The notes beneath the pieces are model-generated. The model saw only the letters and a list, made by a program, of their open reading frames with translations, was not told the origin of the DNA and searched no databases. A DNA stretch of 64,000 nt from Craterostigma plantagineum. Taxonomy: Eukaryota; Streptophyta; Magnoliopsida; Lamiales; Linderniaceae. A program made the position numbers and the translations under genes. This document shows, in pieces, positions 45,981 to 59,248 of this stretch (position 1 is its first letter; every line of letters begins with the position of its first letter). Location of the stretch: positions 62,001 to 126,000 of the forward strand of contig JAPQWV010000413.1 of the NCBI GenBank assembly GCA_027422505.1. Direction: 5' to 3'.

Positions 45981-48900
45981 ATGGCCGAATCAGAAAGTTC
46001 AGCTGATAATAGTCAAGGAGATAACAATCAAGAAGACATTCATCAAGAAAATCGAAGGGAGAAATCTGTCGATCAAGGGATTCGCAACCAGGCACAAATG
46101 GATTTCAATAACCCACTCTATCTACATCCCTCTGATACTCCAAATCTTGATTTGGTGACATAAATTCTGAAAGGAACGGAAAATTACAAGGTTTGGAGTC
46201 GAGAAATGATCATCGCACTCGAGGCAAAGAACAAATTGGGGTTTATCGATGGCTCATGTGCACAACATGAGAAAGATTCTGATTTGATTCAACAATGGAG
46301 GAGGTGTAATGCATTGGTGCGCTCCTGGATTCATCGGTCGTTATCACGTGAATTGGTCCAAGGCGTAATCTACTGTTAGTCTGCAGAACTGATTTGGAAA
46401 GATTTAAAGGAAAGATTTGATAAGATCAATGGAGCTAGGTTATTTGCTCTGTATCGAGAAATTAATACAATTAGTCAAGGTGCGAGCACTGTCACGGAGT
46501 ATTATTCAAAACTGAGGCATCTATGGGACGAGTATGACAGCTTAGTACATACCATCTCCAGCGACTGAAGTATCCAAAGAATATATGGAATTTGGAGACC
46601 AACTCAAAATGATGCAATTCTTGATGGGCCTCAATGAAGGATATAATCAAATATGGTCGCAGATTCTCATGATGTTCCCGCTGCCCACGCATCAGCAAGT
46701 GTATGCTATGGTCTGCAATGAAGAAGCTCAGAGGAAAATAGCTATACCTAATCCCAGCTCTGAACCTGCATCTATTGCCCTCCAAACACATGTCTTTCCA
46801 CAGAAATCTTGGAATTTGCAAGGTGATAAAAGATCCACCTGGTGTGACCATTGCAAGATTGGAGGACATACAAAAGAAAATTGTTTCAAGATCCATGGGT
46901 TTCCTCAAAACGGGATCAGAGGTGGCAGGAGAGGTGGAAGAGGCAGAGCTGGATCAAGAGGAGGAGGAAGATTCTCTAACCAAGGAATGGGCATATCTTC
47001 TGGATAGTGGCAAGACAACCTGTTTGGTGGCAGTTCAATCTCTGCCAATCCATCTAAGGGTCACCATCATCATCAGCCTACTGGAATTGTGGCAGGTGGA
47101 GATCCAATCCGCCCACATCTCACTGACCATCAATATCAACGTATCTTAGCCATCTTGGAGAACCTCCAAATCAGGGGCAGACTGCTGCTGCAATCACTTC
47201 TTCTAACCAGGCAGGTAGCTCAGGTATTGACTTCCCTGATCCTCTTAGACAAAAGAGTTGGATAATAGATACACGAGCTAATAAGCATATGATCTCTAGT
47301 AAGTGTTTATTTGATGTTGGATCAATGTGTTGCAGATCAGATACCTTTGTTAGGTTGCCTAATGGTAATTTAGTCTTAGCTGCCAACTCTGGATCTGTTA
47401 CTTTGTCTGATAATTTGAAACTGTGTGATGTCCTGTTTGTCCCTGAATTCCAACTAAATCTGCTATCTGTATCTCGGTTATCTAATGATGCCAATGTCAA
47501 TGTATATGTCACATTTACCCATTTTCTGCCTGATTCAGGAGATTGGGAGTCGAATGATAAAGGGGATTGGTAGGAGCTGGAATGGCCTTTATTACCTAGA
47601 TAGAGTTTGTGATAGATCTGAGAATAATAAGAATGTTAGTAGTGAACAAGTTCAATCTGTTTTAGCTAATAATGTTCACTATAATAAAGTCTTGCTATGA
47701 CATAGAAGATTTGGTCATATTGCTTCTAGTAGACTTGATTTCCTACCTGGTATGAACTTTAAAATAGATGGAAATCATAAGTATTGTTCTGTGTGTCCGC
47801 TGGCTAAACATAGCAGAAATAAATTTCCTATAAAAACCAATGTGACTACTGCTATTATGGAATTGATACATATGGATGTTTGGGGACCATATAGGGAATC
47901 AACATATAAAGGTGAGAAGTATTTTTTGACTATAGTTCATGATTACTCAAGAGCTACTTGGGCTTTTCTGATGACTAACAAATCAGAAGTGATGGGTATT
48001 ATTAAGAACTTCATATCATATGTGCAAAATCAGTTTTCAACAAAAATTAGGACCATTAGATCTGACAATGCCTTAGAATTTTTCAGCTCTGAATGCACAA
48101 AAATGTTTGATACCTTAGGCATTATTCACCAAAGCTCATGCTCTTATACACCAGAACAAAATGGTGTTGTGGAACGGAAACATAGGCATATCTTAGATGT
48201 TGCTCGAGCCTTAAAGTTTCAATCTCATCTTCCCATAAAATATTGGGGAGAATGCATTAGGACAACAGTGTACTTGATTAATAGGACTCCTACTCCTTTG
48301 CTGAAATGGAAAACACCCTTTTATATGCTATATAGAAAGGAACCAAGTCTTGATCATTTAAGGATTTTTGGATGTTTGCGCTTCGCAAAAATTCTGCCTT
48401 ATCATGATAAATTCACAGAGAAGTGCAGGCCTTGTATTTTTATGGGTTATGCTGCAAACCAAAAGGCATATAGGTTACTTGACCTCAAAACAAAGAATTT
48501 CATTACTTCGAGAGATGTGATCTTCTATGAAACAGAATTTCCCTTTGCTCAGGACCGCACAAGTAATAGTCATAATCACCAGACTGCAGGGTTGAAGAAT
48601 TCAAATGAGCTGCTGTTTCAAGATCCCTACAATGAGGATATTTCTAAAAATTTTGATATACATAACAATGATTTATCTTTGAGTGATACAGGTGGAGATG
48701 AAACAGGGGGAAAGGAGATAGGACCAACTTTCCCTGATGAAGGAAATAAGCCAGTACTTGATACATCTGAGCAAGTACACCAGTCTGTAAGGAGAACTAA
48801 TAGAACAACCAAACCTCCAAATTGGCTCAAGGATTATATATCCCCATTTTCCAGCAGTACTAACCAGTCATATTCATCTAAATACCCTCTGTCTCTATGT

Positions 48901-51130
48901 CTTCAATATGACAGGATTCAACCAAGGCATGCTACTTTCCTTACTGCTCTAGATAATGAGGTAGTTCCCAAGAACTTCCAAGAAGCTGTTAAGTCTGAAA
49001 AGTGGAGGAAAGCCATGGAAGTGGAGGTCTCAGCCCTAGAACTAAATAACATATGGAAGGTAGTAGATTTGCCAAAGGGTAAGAATCCCATAGGATGTAG
49101 ATGGGTGTATTCAATTAAATATAGGGCTGATGGTTCAATAGAATTGTATAAAGCACGGTTAGTTGCTAAGGGATTTAATCAAGTTGAGGGAGTAGACTAC
49201 AGAGAAACTTTTGCCCCCGTAGCCAAACATGTTACTATTAGACTAGTGATATCACTTGCAGCTATACACAATTGGCCACTTTGGCAAATGGATGTTACTA
49301 ATGCGTTTTTACAGGGAGGGTTACTTGAGGAAGTCTATATGCACCTCCCACCAGGTTTAAAGGCAGGTAAATCAGGTAATGACAGTAGTGTTTGCAAACT
49401 GCAGAAGCCACTTTATGGTCTAAAACAGTCCCTCGGAAATGGAACAGTAAGTTTACAATGACATTGCATAAGTTTGGATTTCAATAGTCAAAGAATGATT
49501 ACTCTTTGTTTGTTAAATCCAGGGGGAGTGATATGGTACTGTTATTAGTTTATGTGGGTGATATTGTAATCACTCGCAATAATGTGCATATGATGAATGA
49601 GACTAAGTGTTATTTGAATGGCAAGTTTCTTATGAAGGATTTAGGCGAGTTAAAGTATTCTTTTGGAATGAAGTTGCCAGGTCTAAGAATGGAATTGTTC
49701 TTAATCAAAGGAAATATGTGCTGGAATTGTTAGGAGAAACCAGTGTTTTAAATAGCGTAGTGTAGCGCGTTTCGTAGCGCGAAATAGCGTAATTTTGCAG
49801 AAAAACGCGTTAAAGCGTAAAAAATATAGCGTTTTGTCCTGAATAGCGCGTATATTTGAGAAATAGCGTAAATAGCGTGCCAAATTGCGCATATAGCGTG
49901 CCAAATTGCGCATATAGCGTGCTACAATATTTTATGTTATTTTTTTATTTTGTTGTGGGCTTATATAAACTTTAAAATATATTATATATATATATATTGA
50001 TTTTTTTATTTAATCAATTAATTGTACATTATGTTTTATTTCATTAAATTTTGAGAAAATATTGATTATTTAGTCTCATAACTACAATAACGACATAAAA
50101 AATAACCGAACGTAGCATATTTATATTTATTATATATTATATATAATTTATTACATTATATATAGATTACCGAAATACTCACGCAATGCGCTACGCTATT
50201 TACGCTACGCGCTATTGGCAATAAAACGCGACACACTACGCTATGCGCTTTTTAAAACAATGGGAGAAACTGGGATGCTTGGCTCGAAACCTCTAAGCAT
50301 ACCAGTTGAGCAGAATGTGAAACTTGCTGATGAATTACCTGTTGCTGATAATGTATATTCTGCTGAAACAGTGAAGATATCTGATACTAGTCATGTCGCT
50401 GATATGAATGCTACTAAAAACTGTGTGATTAAGACTGCTTGAGATAATACTGGCATTACTAAACTTGAGAAGTTTCCTGCTTTTAATTCTGTGGCTGTTG
50501 TCTGCTCTATTGATACCAGTATGATATGTTCTGAGTCAGATAAGCAATTATATCAAAGGATAGTTGGTAAACTGATCTATCTATGCCTAACTAGACCTGG
50601 CATATCTTATGCAGTTCATATCCTATCTTAATAATATGCATAAACCCAGGAAAATACACTTCAGTGTTCTGCATCGAGTGCTGCGGTATCTAAAAGGAAA
50701 ACCAGGTTTCGGACTATTTCTAAAAGCTGACAGTAAAGTTTGTCTAAAGGCCTATTGTGATGCAGATTGGGCGGCTTGTCCAAATACGAGGAGGTCACTA
50801 ACAGGATACTTGGTCTTTCTTGGAGACTCACTAATATCATGGAAAACGGAGAAGCAAAAAACAAAGGCAAGAAGCTCGGCCGAAGCAGAATACAGAGCAA
50901 TGGCAGTAGTTACTACAAAAGTTATGTGGCTGAGAAGCTTAATGAAAGCTCTGGGAATCCAAGAAGATAAACCAGTCCCTATCTTTTCAGATAGCAAGTC
51001 AGCCCTTCAAATAGCAGCTAATCCGGTTTTTCATGAAAGAACCAAACATATAGAAGTGGATTGCCACTTCATACGAGACAAATTCAAGAGGGTGTAATCA
51101 AGACTAATATCTGCCATCTCAAGAACAGCC
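45981..51130 (+). pseudogene. Copia gag-pol with stops, frameshifts and a MITE
   Basis: Gag opens MAESESSADNSQGDNN and has NPLYLHPSDTPNLDL followed by a stop, VWSREMIIALEAKNKLGF, and the knuckle CDHCKIGGHTKENC (about 46840-46885). Protease/pre-integrase motifs follow with shifts (47220-47700). From 47752 a 569-codon open stretch covers integrase (HMDVWGPY, TIRSDNALEF, YTPEQNGVVERKHR) and the start of RT (GCRWVYSIKYRADGS, QMDVTNAFLQGG). RT then breaks; its YVDD box reads YVGD in the 49506-49733 frame. After the MITE, RNase H (YCDADWAACPNTRRSLTGY, SSAEAEYRAMA, TKHIEVDCHFIRD) is open at 50609-51097. It is not functional. Confidence 0.92.
49741..50262. mobile_element. hAT-type MITE inside the copia RT domain
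   Basis: 522 bp with ends CAGTGTTTTAAATAGCG and, inverted, CATTGTTTTAAAAAGCGC. Perfect 8-bp duplication ggagaaac (49733-49740 and 50263-50270). Many TAGCG/CGCTA subterminal motifs. It is a close relative of 35347-35955. Confidence 0.92.
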
Positions 51131-51231
51131 CGCAGATCTCCTCACAAAGGCACTTGGAAGGGAACAGTTTGAGTACTTATTATCCAAATTTGGTGTTCTA
51201 AACCTCTATGAACGCCAAATTTGAGGGGGAG

Positions 51232-51425
51232 TGTTGAGAAGTATACACTATATAGTTAATTTATCTGTTATACTCTGTAGCAGAAATATAAATAGAATAT
51301 AGTGAGGACTGGAATGTAAATTCTGTAAATGTAGAATAGCTATATATATCCTTATAACTCAAGTGTAAATACAATTCTATTGATTCTAATAAGAATACAT
51401 TTTATTTACTCTGTATTAGCTTACA
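51232..51425 (+). repeat. 3' LTR of the decayed copia
   Basis: 194 bp, paired with 45712-45903. Confidence 0.93.
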
Positions 51426-51489
51426 CGATCCTTGCGAAGCTGCGAAGTGACAACTGCACCACTCCCCTGTTGTTCCCGTCTACTGATTC

Positions 51490-51492
<3 letters not shown>

Positions 51493-51550
<58 letters not shown>
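51493..51550. repeat. (GA)n microsatellite, 58 bp
   Basis: Sits where hexokinase exon 1 should continue. Confidence 0.97.
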
Positions 51551-51552
<2 letters not shown>

Positions 51553-51874
51553 AGAAGCATACATAAAAACATCTCATAGCTTTGATCTTTTGATTGAGTA
51601 TTGACCATAATGATGATTTCTAAACATATGTGAAAGTTTGTGATTTATGAGAGAACTGAATGTTTGATATATTTAAAGGGACGACGAAAAGGGATTATTC
51701 TACGCTTTGGATATCGGGGGAACGAACTTTCGGGTTTACGAGTTCAGTTAGGAGGCAAAGAAGAACCCGTGATCGCTACAAAATTCGAACAAGTTTCGAT
51801 CCCTAAAGAACTATTGATGGGACGTCCGAGGTAGTAATAATAGCATCATAGAAACCTCGTTAGTATAATTCTGA

Positions 51875-52084
51875 TCCTATCTTATATTACTAAAGAAATG
51901 TAGGTGTCAGAAATGTAGGTGTCTTCATATGCTGACACGTGTCCCTTAATAATTTATAATAGATTAAAAATATAATAAAAACATGAGGAAATATCCACTC
52001 ACACATTAAGCACTTAAATAGTTATTTATTATTATATAATGATTATAGATAGTTAACCCCTGCAATGCACGGGTAATAGACTAG
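51875..52084 (+). mobile_element. Short non-autonomous Helitron in hexokinase intron
   Basis: It starts TCCTATCTTATATTACTAAAG after A and ends CCCCTGCAATGCACGGG (hairpin), then a short spacer and CTAG before T. 210 bp. Same general family as 40888-41101. Confidence 0.72.
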
Positions 52085-52573
52085 TTTATTTCATTAAAAT
52101 GTGGCTCAATAAAAAAATTGAAGTAGGTATAATCATCGCCCACGACGTCGTGACCATTGGTCCCGTTCTCTTCTATTTCGTTAATTGTTTTGTAATTCCC
52201 CTATTTTATTAATGTAAATTTAAAATAACCCTATGTAGTTAAGAAGACCATGTTTATTCCTATGAACTGTTCGATTTTATAGCTTCAGGCCTAGCGAGAT
52301 TCGTCGAGAAAGAAATGGGAAAGTTCTACCTTCCCTGTGAAAGAGCTATCAATCGACTCGGGCGTCCTCACAAGTGGACGGCTAAGGGTTTCTCTTAGTT
52401 TCTGGCACTGTAATATTGCCATTTTGGCCTAAGTTTTCTTGGTTCCAATTAGTTACTGCAAATATACAAGACAACAATTCAGGTATGTACTTGGCAAAAT
52501 AATGAGGCAGGTTCTGCTCAAAATGGCCGTAGACGGGGGATTATTCGTCAGTCGATCCATTTCGTCAAATAAA

Positions 52574-55461
52574 TGACACGCTCGAATACTAGAAGTGTAC
52601 TAGGTCGTGCAAGTAGTATAAAATGGACGTGAACCCAAGTATCGATCCACGAGGACAGCTCGATTAATTTTAAGATATTATTCTGAATTATATAAATAAT
52701 ATATATATATATATACTTAAAAACACAAATAAACAACTATAGAACGATAACAAATATGACGATAAATGTCATTAAAGCACATATTTCGGCACGAATTAAT
52801 CTACGTCGTCATGCAATCGACTTTGTCTAATCAATACGATTTAAGTCAAGGTAAAAATTCCTAACATACGTGCTACCCGCTCTCGCGTGTATAGCAACCC
52901 TCTGCGAGAGTGAACCAATAAACTATATTCCTATATGATTGTAGTTACTCCACACGCATTGTGGCTTTATGAATTTCCCCGCGTTTAGGCGCTTTCGACG
53001 CCTAAAGTCTCGAAAACCACACGAACGAAACCGAATTCCATCTCTGGTCGGTTTTACGTCGTGATGTTCGACACTTTAATTCTAATCGGTCTAGTCACCT
53101 CTCGGTCATCAATAAAACAAGCATATGGCGATCAATCATATGCAGGCATTAAAATTAGCGTAGAACACATAACTTTCACATACGATTAAATAAAACAAGA
53201 TAACATTAATACGAGTTCATAATCCGGCCTAATAAGGCCTTAACCACAAAATGACTTACGCTAACATATCAATTAGCGAAAGCAATGACGGTTCATATAG
53301 AAGACATCATTGAAACAGTAAAACGAAAGATAGAATAGTTACGTCCCTCACAGTACTTTCGTCGAACGGGTGGTGGGCGACTTTCTTATTAACACCTAGC
53401 TCAACACGCCCTCTCAAACTGCTCAACCTCGCGTAGAAACCCCCAAGCTCGCAGCTGCCTAGCGGATCTGACACAGCAGTTTACAGACCTCAACCTCTCG
53501 GCCTCTCTCTTTGCGCGGATTTCTTTTTCTGTCCAAAGTGCGCCTCCCTCTCTCTTTCTTTGTAAAACGTATTTATAGATGAGGAGAAACACGAGCGACA
53601 AGACATCCTCAATTCTCTCGAGCTGTTTTTCTTTGTTTCACGCATCCCTCGGATTTCAATCAGTTGCTCTTTCTTCCGTGTTGTCGGCGATGTGTTTGTT
53701 CCTTTTTCTTCCCTTGGTGTGCTAAGTCGTAGGATGTCGTGAGTTTTTTCCTTCAATAATGGTGGGCAAGTTCGATTGTGTCTCCCTCTCCCTCTTTGTA
53801 TCTATATTGTATGTATATGTGAGTTGGGCTATTAATGGGCTGCTTATTGGGCTGAAATATTTGGGCTGATTTATTGTTTTTCTTGGCTTTGGGCTCATAT
53901 AGTTTGGGTTGATTTTTTTGCCCAAGTTCGTTCCCGATTTTTGGCCCTTTTAGCTCCGTTACCTGTCAAATATGAAAAGTAGCATTCGATAGGATATTTC
54001 TGGACATTTAGCCATATAACTATGGAATGACGCAATTTTTCGGGTCTAAAATGCTCGTAATATCCTAATTTAGCAACAACCCCCAAACTAGCTTCGATCG
54101 TCCTCGATCATAAAGCGGATAAAAACTAAATCAAGATAGGATTTTACGACGTCACTAAATGAACTCTCATGTTTATTCTCAGAAAATCAAAAGCAAAAAC
54201 GGTCGAAATCGTCATCAACTAATGAATGATCCAGCTAAGCAGGAGACATGAAATGATAGTTCGCAATCATATCGTAGCACAACAACATTTCCAGATCCTA
54301 GCACATATCCAGTGACAACTCTCACATGGATCGCTCAAGTCGCTCGAAGTGCTTAATGGGATCTGTATAAAAGCGCTCAACTCACAATAGAATGATATTA
54401 CTCTAAGCTTGGAAATATATCGCATCATTATCACGTAGTAGTCTCATGCACGAATCAAAAGGTCTTTAAATATGGTTGTAATGCGGCTCAGGGTAATAAG
54501 GGTGTGACATATGGGATAAGTGGGCTAATAAAGTCAAGCATGTTTATCACTAAATCGCTTCCCTGTTTATACCCCAAAGCAACAAAATACGAAATCAAAT
54601 AATGGAAACTTGACTACTATAAATAAACGCACTAAAACTATTAGCTAATTTTTTTACATATATAAATATATATTTTTTTCGATATACTATTTTTTTCAGT
54701 TTTTTTTTTCTCGATCACTCTTGCCTTCTCAGTTTTTTCTTTCCGATCACTCTTTTTTTTTTTTTTTTTTTTTCTCGATCACTCTTTTTTTTCAAATAAA
54801 TAAAATATAATACCACAACCAGATATAACACACAATAATCATCTTTCCTCTAAATTAATAGACTCAATACTCTGAAGCGATTAGTAAGCTAACATTATGA
54901 CAATGGTTCGTGGATGAAGGATAAAGTAACAGGATAAGCGGCTAAATATCGTGGCTCCAAATCAAAGAAAATAAGGATAATAATGCTCAAAGGGCTCACT
55001 AATTGATAGATATTTTGGGTACGAAGATATTTAGGCCAGTGACTCATCCGAAGCGCCTTTATCATTTTAAGACACAAAAATCCATAGTGATATTGACATG
55101 CATAACAGAGCAAGTTCGAAAATAATTAGACTACGCGTGACACTCATGGAAAACACATCGAGCAAGTATTGTGTTGCTCTAATTTTTTTTTAGCTCAAAA
55201 CTCACAATATTTCTGGTTTTGTGTCTCATCATGCATATTATTCCTCTGAAGCAGTTAATGTGGTCAGATAATCATGCTAATATCATCACACGTAACAAAC
55301 TTTCACACACAGTTAGTTGAATCTTATCTCGACATCAGAAAAATTTCAAAAATTTCATCATTGGCAGGAGTTTTCATAAGTGACGTTCAAATCATAACCT
55401 CGATCAGTTAAACCAACTATTAAATCGAAGAGATCGATATCATAAAATCTAGCATGTGTCA
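52574..55461 (-). repeat. Complete 3' LTR of the Athila-like element
   Basis: 2888 bp with terminal TGACAC/GTGTCA. It includes pyrimidine-rich tracts near 54700-54790 and no real coding sequence; frames at 53401-54086 are LTR noise. Confidence 0.82.
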
Positions 55462-55947
55462 CCCCACCCCCAAACTAATTATCACATTGTCCCCAATGTG
55501 TAGAGATTTAAAGTAAAGAGAGAGTTTAATTGACACTGCCCTGAATAATGCATAGATCGATGTGGGCGATTTGTGAGAGGACTTCAGTTCCTTCAGGAAA
55601 GAGCTATTTCTGCGGACGAACCACCCCCAAACTGACTATGACCCTATTAGGAAACATAACTAGACGACACCGTGATACGAATTTTTGTGAAAATAAATTC
55701 AACTGCAAGACACACTTATAAGATGCGATAATTAATATAGACTCCAATACAAAATAAAAATAGAAATGCATAGATAGTATTTGGGTTGCCTCCCAAGACG
55801 CGCTGCTTTATAGTCGATAGCTCGACTCCTGTTCGTGTAGACGGTCGAAGATCCTGCGTGTTCAGTTGCAATACTGAACATTTTGATTTCACCTTATTGG
55901 AGAGGAGTTTGATCTCGGAGTGATATAGCTTCCTGTGGTTGCAGTCT

Positions 55948-57118
55948 TTAAACTAGGTCGACATTCTGATCCCAACTAATGTAAAAATCAACGATCACCA
56001 GCGTCCTAGCAAATTCCTCCTTGACTATGCTCTTCGTGTGATCTGTTGATTTCATAAAATCTCGTAAAATTGGATCGAAAGTTTCTTGCTCCACCTTGTT
56101 GTGCTGGAGGTCTTTCAGTTTTCTTGTATTCTCTCCAGACAATATTTCCCTGAAAGATGCAGAACACTTCGCCAGTACAGTTTTTCTTGGATATGTAATC
56201 GATCTATCTACTATTTGGAGAATCGTCGAGGTAGGCTTTGGCTCGTTGAGTTCCAATTTTCTAAAAAATGAAAGAGGCATCGCGTCAATGCTAACACTTA
56301 TATAACATAAGTTAGAGAATAATGGAACCCCAATAGAACACGGAATATAAAAACTCCCCTGATTATTAAGCTTCGGTGGCTTCTTCTGTATCCATGTTGA
56401 ACATTCTTCGGTAACAATTATCATCCTTTGTTCGTCAATTTTGCTGCTCCTTGGTAACAAATCATCTTGTTTTTCTTTTCGTGACACTGTTGGAAAAGAC
56501 GGTCGAATCCAGACTGGTGGAGGACTCGATTTTGACGGAATAAAATCTACAGTAGCCTCTGCGGTTTGATCGACTTTTTCAAGTTCGATCTCATCGTCAA
56601 CTTCATTTGATTCCGGCCCTGGTTCTAGCGTCGTTCCATAAACCAACTGAATGTTTTCTTCTGGATCTGTCTTTGTGTGGCTCGATAGCGCTTCTTGCTC
56701 CGTATTCAGATTCTTCAATTTTAAGCTTCTCCACTTGGGCCATTAAACTCCGGAATGATGCTTCTAATTGTTTAGAACTCTCACTAAAAGTAGCATCGAA
56801 ATTTCGGTGTCGCTCTTCTGCTCTACGGTCCTGTTCTATCGCCTTTTCGAACACTATGTCCCAGGCGGCTTTCTCCTTTTCAGGTGGAGCAAACCACTCA
56901 TTATGAAATCCTCCTGGCTCCTCGCAGTATGGATCCTCGTAGAATACATTTGAATTCCAACTGTGATGAACATGATGCGTGGCCTGTGAGCGCTGAAATT
57001 TTATCTCATCTATCCTCCGACGAATCGCCTCAAACTTTGCTGCAATAATTTCGTTAACCTCATTTTCTCCATACATAGGTTGATCTGTCGTTGAAGAATA
57101 ATAGAAGTGATTGTACAT
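55948..57118 (-). pseudogene. Gag/protease-like remnant of the Athila-like element
   Basis: First frame 57118-56603 (171 codons, MYNHFYYSSTTDQPMYGEN...) is acidic and coiled-coil-like (EKEKAAWDIVFEKAIEQDRR). It shifts near 56690 into the second frame 56718-55948 (256 codons). That frame has a retroviral-protease-like segment, PPKLNNQGSFYIPCSIG then DAMPLSFFRKLELNEPKPTS. Athila proteases normally have a DLGASINLMP-type active site after IPCTIG; here the equivalent reads YISVSIDAMP, so the catalytic Asp-x-Gly appears lost. No RT follows. Confidence 0.6.
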
Positions 57119-57310
57119 GGCTAATAAAATTAATATAGAATAATAATAGTAATATAATAATAATAAAAATAATAATGATAATAATAGTGATAATGATGAT
57201 AATAAAAATCAAAAATACCTTTTTGTATAATATTTCTTTTAACTTTAGAAAAAAATTAATAGAAATAATTGTTTAAACTAAAACTCGGAATATATTTTAA
57301 AATTAATATT

Positions 57311-57334
57311 GCCGCTATCCCCGACACGGCGCCA
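57311..57334 (-). other. Primer-binding site (tRNA-Asp type)
   Basis: On the minus strand TGGCGCCGTGTCGGGGAT is a close match to the complement of the 3' end of tRNA-Asp, typical of Athila-like elements. It lies six bases from the 5' LTR. Confidence 0.75.
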
Positions 57335-57340
57335 AAAACT

Positions 57341-59248
57341 TGACATGCTCGAATACTAGCAAGTGTACTAGGTCGTGCAAGTAGTATAAAATGGACGTGA
57401 GCCCAAGTATCGATCCACGAGGACAGCTCGATTAATTTTAAGATATTATTCTGAATTATATACATAATATATATATATATTTACTTAAAAACACAAATAA
57501 ACTATAGAAAGATTACGAATATGACGACGAACGTGATTAAAGCACATATTTCCGCACGAATTAATCTACGTTGTCATGCAATCGACCTTATCTAATCAAT
57601 ACGATTTAAGTCAAGGTAAAAATTCCTAACATACGTGCTACCCGCTCTCGTGTGTATAGCAACCCTATGCGAGAGTGAACCAATCAACTATATTACTACA
57701 TGACTGTAGTTACTCCACACGCATTCGGCTTTATGAATTTCCTCGAGTTTAGGCGCTTTCGACGCCTAAAGTCTTGGAAACCACACGAACAAAACCGAAT
57801 TCCATCTCTGGTCGGTTTTACGTCGTAATGTTCGACACTTTAATTCTAATCGGTCTAATCACCTCTCGGTCTCATAAACCAATCAATAAAACAAGCATAT
57901 GGCGATCAATCATATGCAGGCATTAAAATTGAAGAACACATAACTTTCACATACGATTAAATAAAACACGATAACATTAATACGAGTTCATAACCCGGCC
58001 TAATAAGGCCTTAACCACAAAACGACTTACGCTAACATATTAATTAGCGAAAGCAATGACGGTTCATATAGAGACATAATTAAAGCAGTAAAACGGAAGA
58101 TAGAATATTTACGTCCCTCACAGTACTTTCGTCGAACGGGTGCTGGGTGACTTCTCTTAATAACACCTAGCTCAACACGCCCTCTCAAACTGCTCAACCT
58201 CGCGTAGAAACCCCCAAGCTCGCAACTGCCTAGCGGATCTGGCACAACAGTTCACAGACCTCAACCTCTCGGCCTCTCTCTTTGCGCGGAATTGTTTTTC
58301 TGTCCAAAGTGCGCCTCCCTCTTTCTTTCTTTGTAAAACGTATTTATAGATGAGGAGAAACACGAGCGACAAGACATCCTCAATTCTCTCGAGCTGTTTT
58401 TCTTTGTTTCATGCATCCCTCGGATTTCAATCGGTTGCTCTCTCTTCCGTGTTGTCGGCGATGTGTTTGTTCCTTTTTCTTCCCTTGGTGTGCTAAGTCG
58501 TAGGATGTCGTGAGTTTTTTCCTTCAATAATGGTGGGCAAGTTCGATCGTGTCTCCCTCTCCCTCTTTGTATCTATATTGTATGTATATGTGAGTTGGGC
58601 TATTAATAGACTGCTTATTGGGCTGAAATATTTGGGCTGATTTATTGTTTTTCTTGGCTTTGGACTCATATAGTTCGGGTTGATTTTTTTGCCCAAGTTC
58701 GTTCCCGATTTTTGGCCCTTTTAGCTCCGTTACCTGTTAAATATGAAAAGTAGCATTCGATAGGATATTTCTGGACATTTAGCCATATAACTATGGAATT
58801 ACGCAATTTTTCGGGTCTAAAATGTTCGTAATATCCTAATTTATCAGCAACCCCCAAACTAGCTTCGATCGTACTCGATCATAAAGCGGATAAAAACTAA
58901 ATCAAGATAGGATTTTACGACGTCACTAAATGAACTCTCATGTTTATTCTCAGAAAATCAAAAGCAAAAATGGTCGAAATCGTCATCAACTAATGAATGA
59001 TCCAGCTAAGCAGGAGACATGAAATGATAGTTCGCAATCATATCGTAGCACAAAAACATTTTCAGATCCTAGCACGTATCAAGTGACAACTCTCACATGG
59101 ATCATTCAAGTCGCTCGAAGTGCTTAATGGGATCCGTATAAAAGCGCTCAACTCACAACATAAAATGATAGTACTCTAAGCTTGCAAATATATCGCATCA
59201 TTATCACGTAGTAGTCTCATGCACGAATCAAAAGGTCTTTAAATATGC
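57341..59248 (-). repeat. Truncated 5' LTR of the Athila-like element
   Basis: Aligns with 52574 to about 54472, then stops at AAATATG. The remaining third of the LTR is missing. Confidence 0.82.

Larger units (their letters stand above)
45712..51425 (+). mobile_element. Decayed Ty1-copia element in hexokinase exon 1
   Basis: Perfect 5-bp duplication cgatc (45707-45711 and 51426-51430). LTRs of 192 and 194 bp (TGTTGAGAAGTATACAC...TTAGCTTACA) differ at about six or seven sites, roughly 3%, so it is clearly older than the element in BPC. The primer site TGGTATCAAAGCC is at 45904-45916, and the polypurine tract TTTGAGGGGGA is just before 51232. It carries a hAT MITE at 49741-50262. Confidence 0.95.
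45452..52560 (+). pseudogene. HXK: Plastid-type hexokinase pseudogene split by transposons
   Basis: Hexokinases phosphorylate glucose and fructose; the N-terminus and the PILxKL motif here resemble the stromal (HXK3/NtHXK2) type. Exon 1 begins at ATG 45452 (MSIAASSVASCYYNRRLCANT). It is split by a 148-bp MITE (45515-45662) and by a copia element (45712-51425), and resumes with SPILAKLRSDNCTTPLLF before running into a GA repeat. Exon 2 (51679-51830) has DDEKGLFYALDIGGTNFRV; one T is missing there and the rest, LRVQLGGKEEPVIATKFEQV, is in another frame. Exon 3 (52264-52399) has ELFDFIASGLARFVEKE, then a shift into LSIDSGVL. A possible C-terminal piece (AVDGGLF) at about 52530 precedes the Athila-like insertion at 52574. 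It cannot encode a functional enzyme. Confidence 0.82.
52574..59248 (-). mobile_element. Athila-like gypsy element, internally deleted, 5' LTR truncated
   Basis: The left (3') LTR is 52574-55461 (2888 bp, TGACACGCTCG...GCATGTGTCA). It is bordered inward by a polypurine tract, read on the plus strand as CCCCACCCCCAAACTAATTA. The interior is 55462-57340. The right (5') LTR starts at 57341 and matches the left LTR for about 1.9 kb, then ends abruptly at 59248, missing about 1 kb. The primer site next to the right LTR matches tRNA-Asp. The LTRs differ by several percent. The interior has no RT or integrase, so the element is non-autonomous. Confidence 0.85.

Noticed and set aside
53401..54086. 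Several minus-strand frames of 60-90 codons, repeated at 58027-58857
   Set aside because: They occur in both LTR copies of the Athila-like element and carry no protein motif; they are LTR noise.
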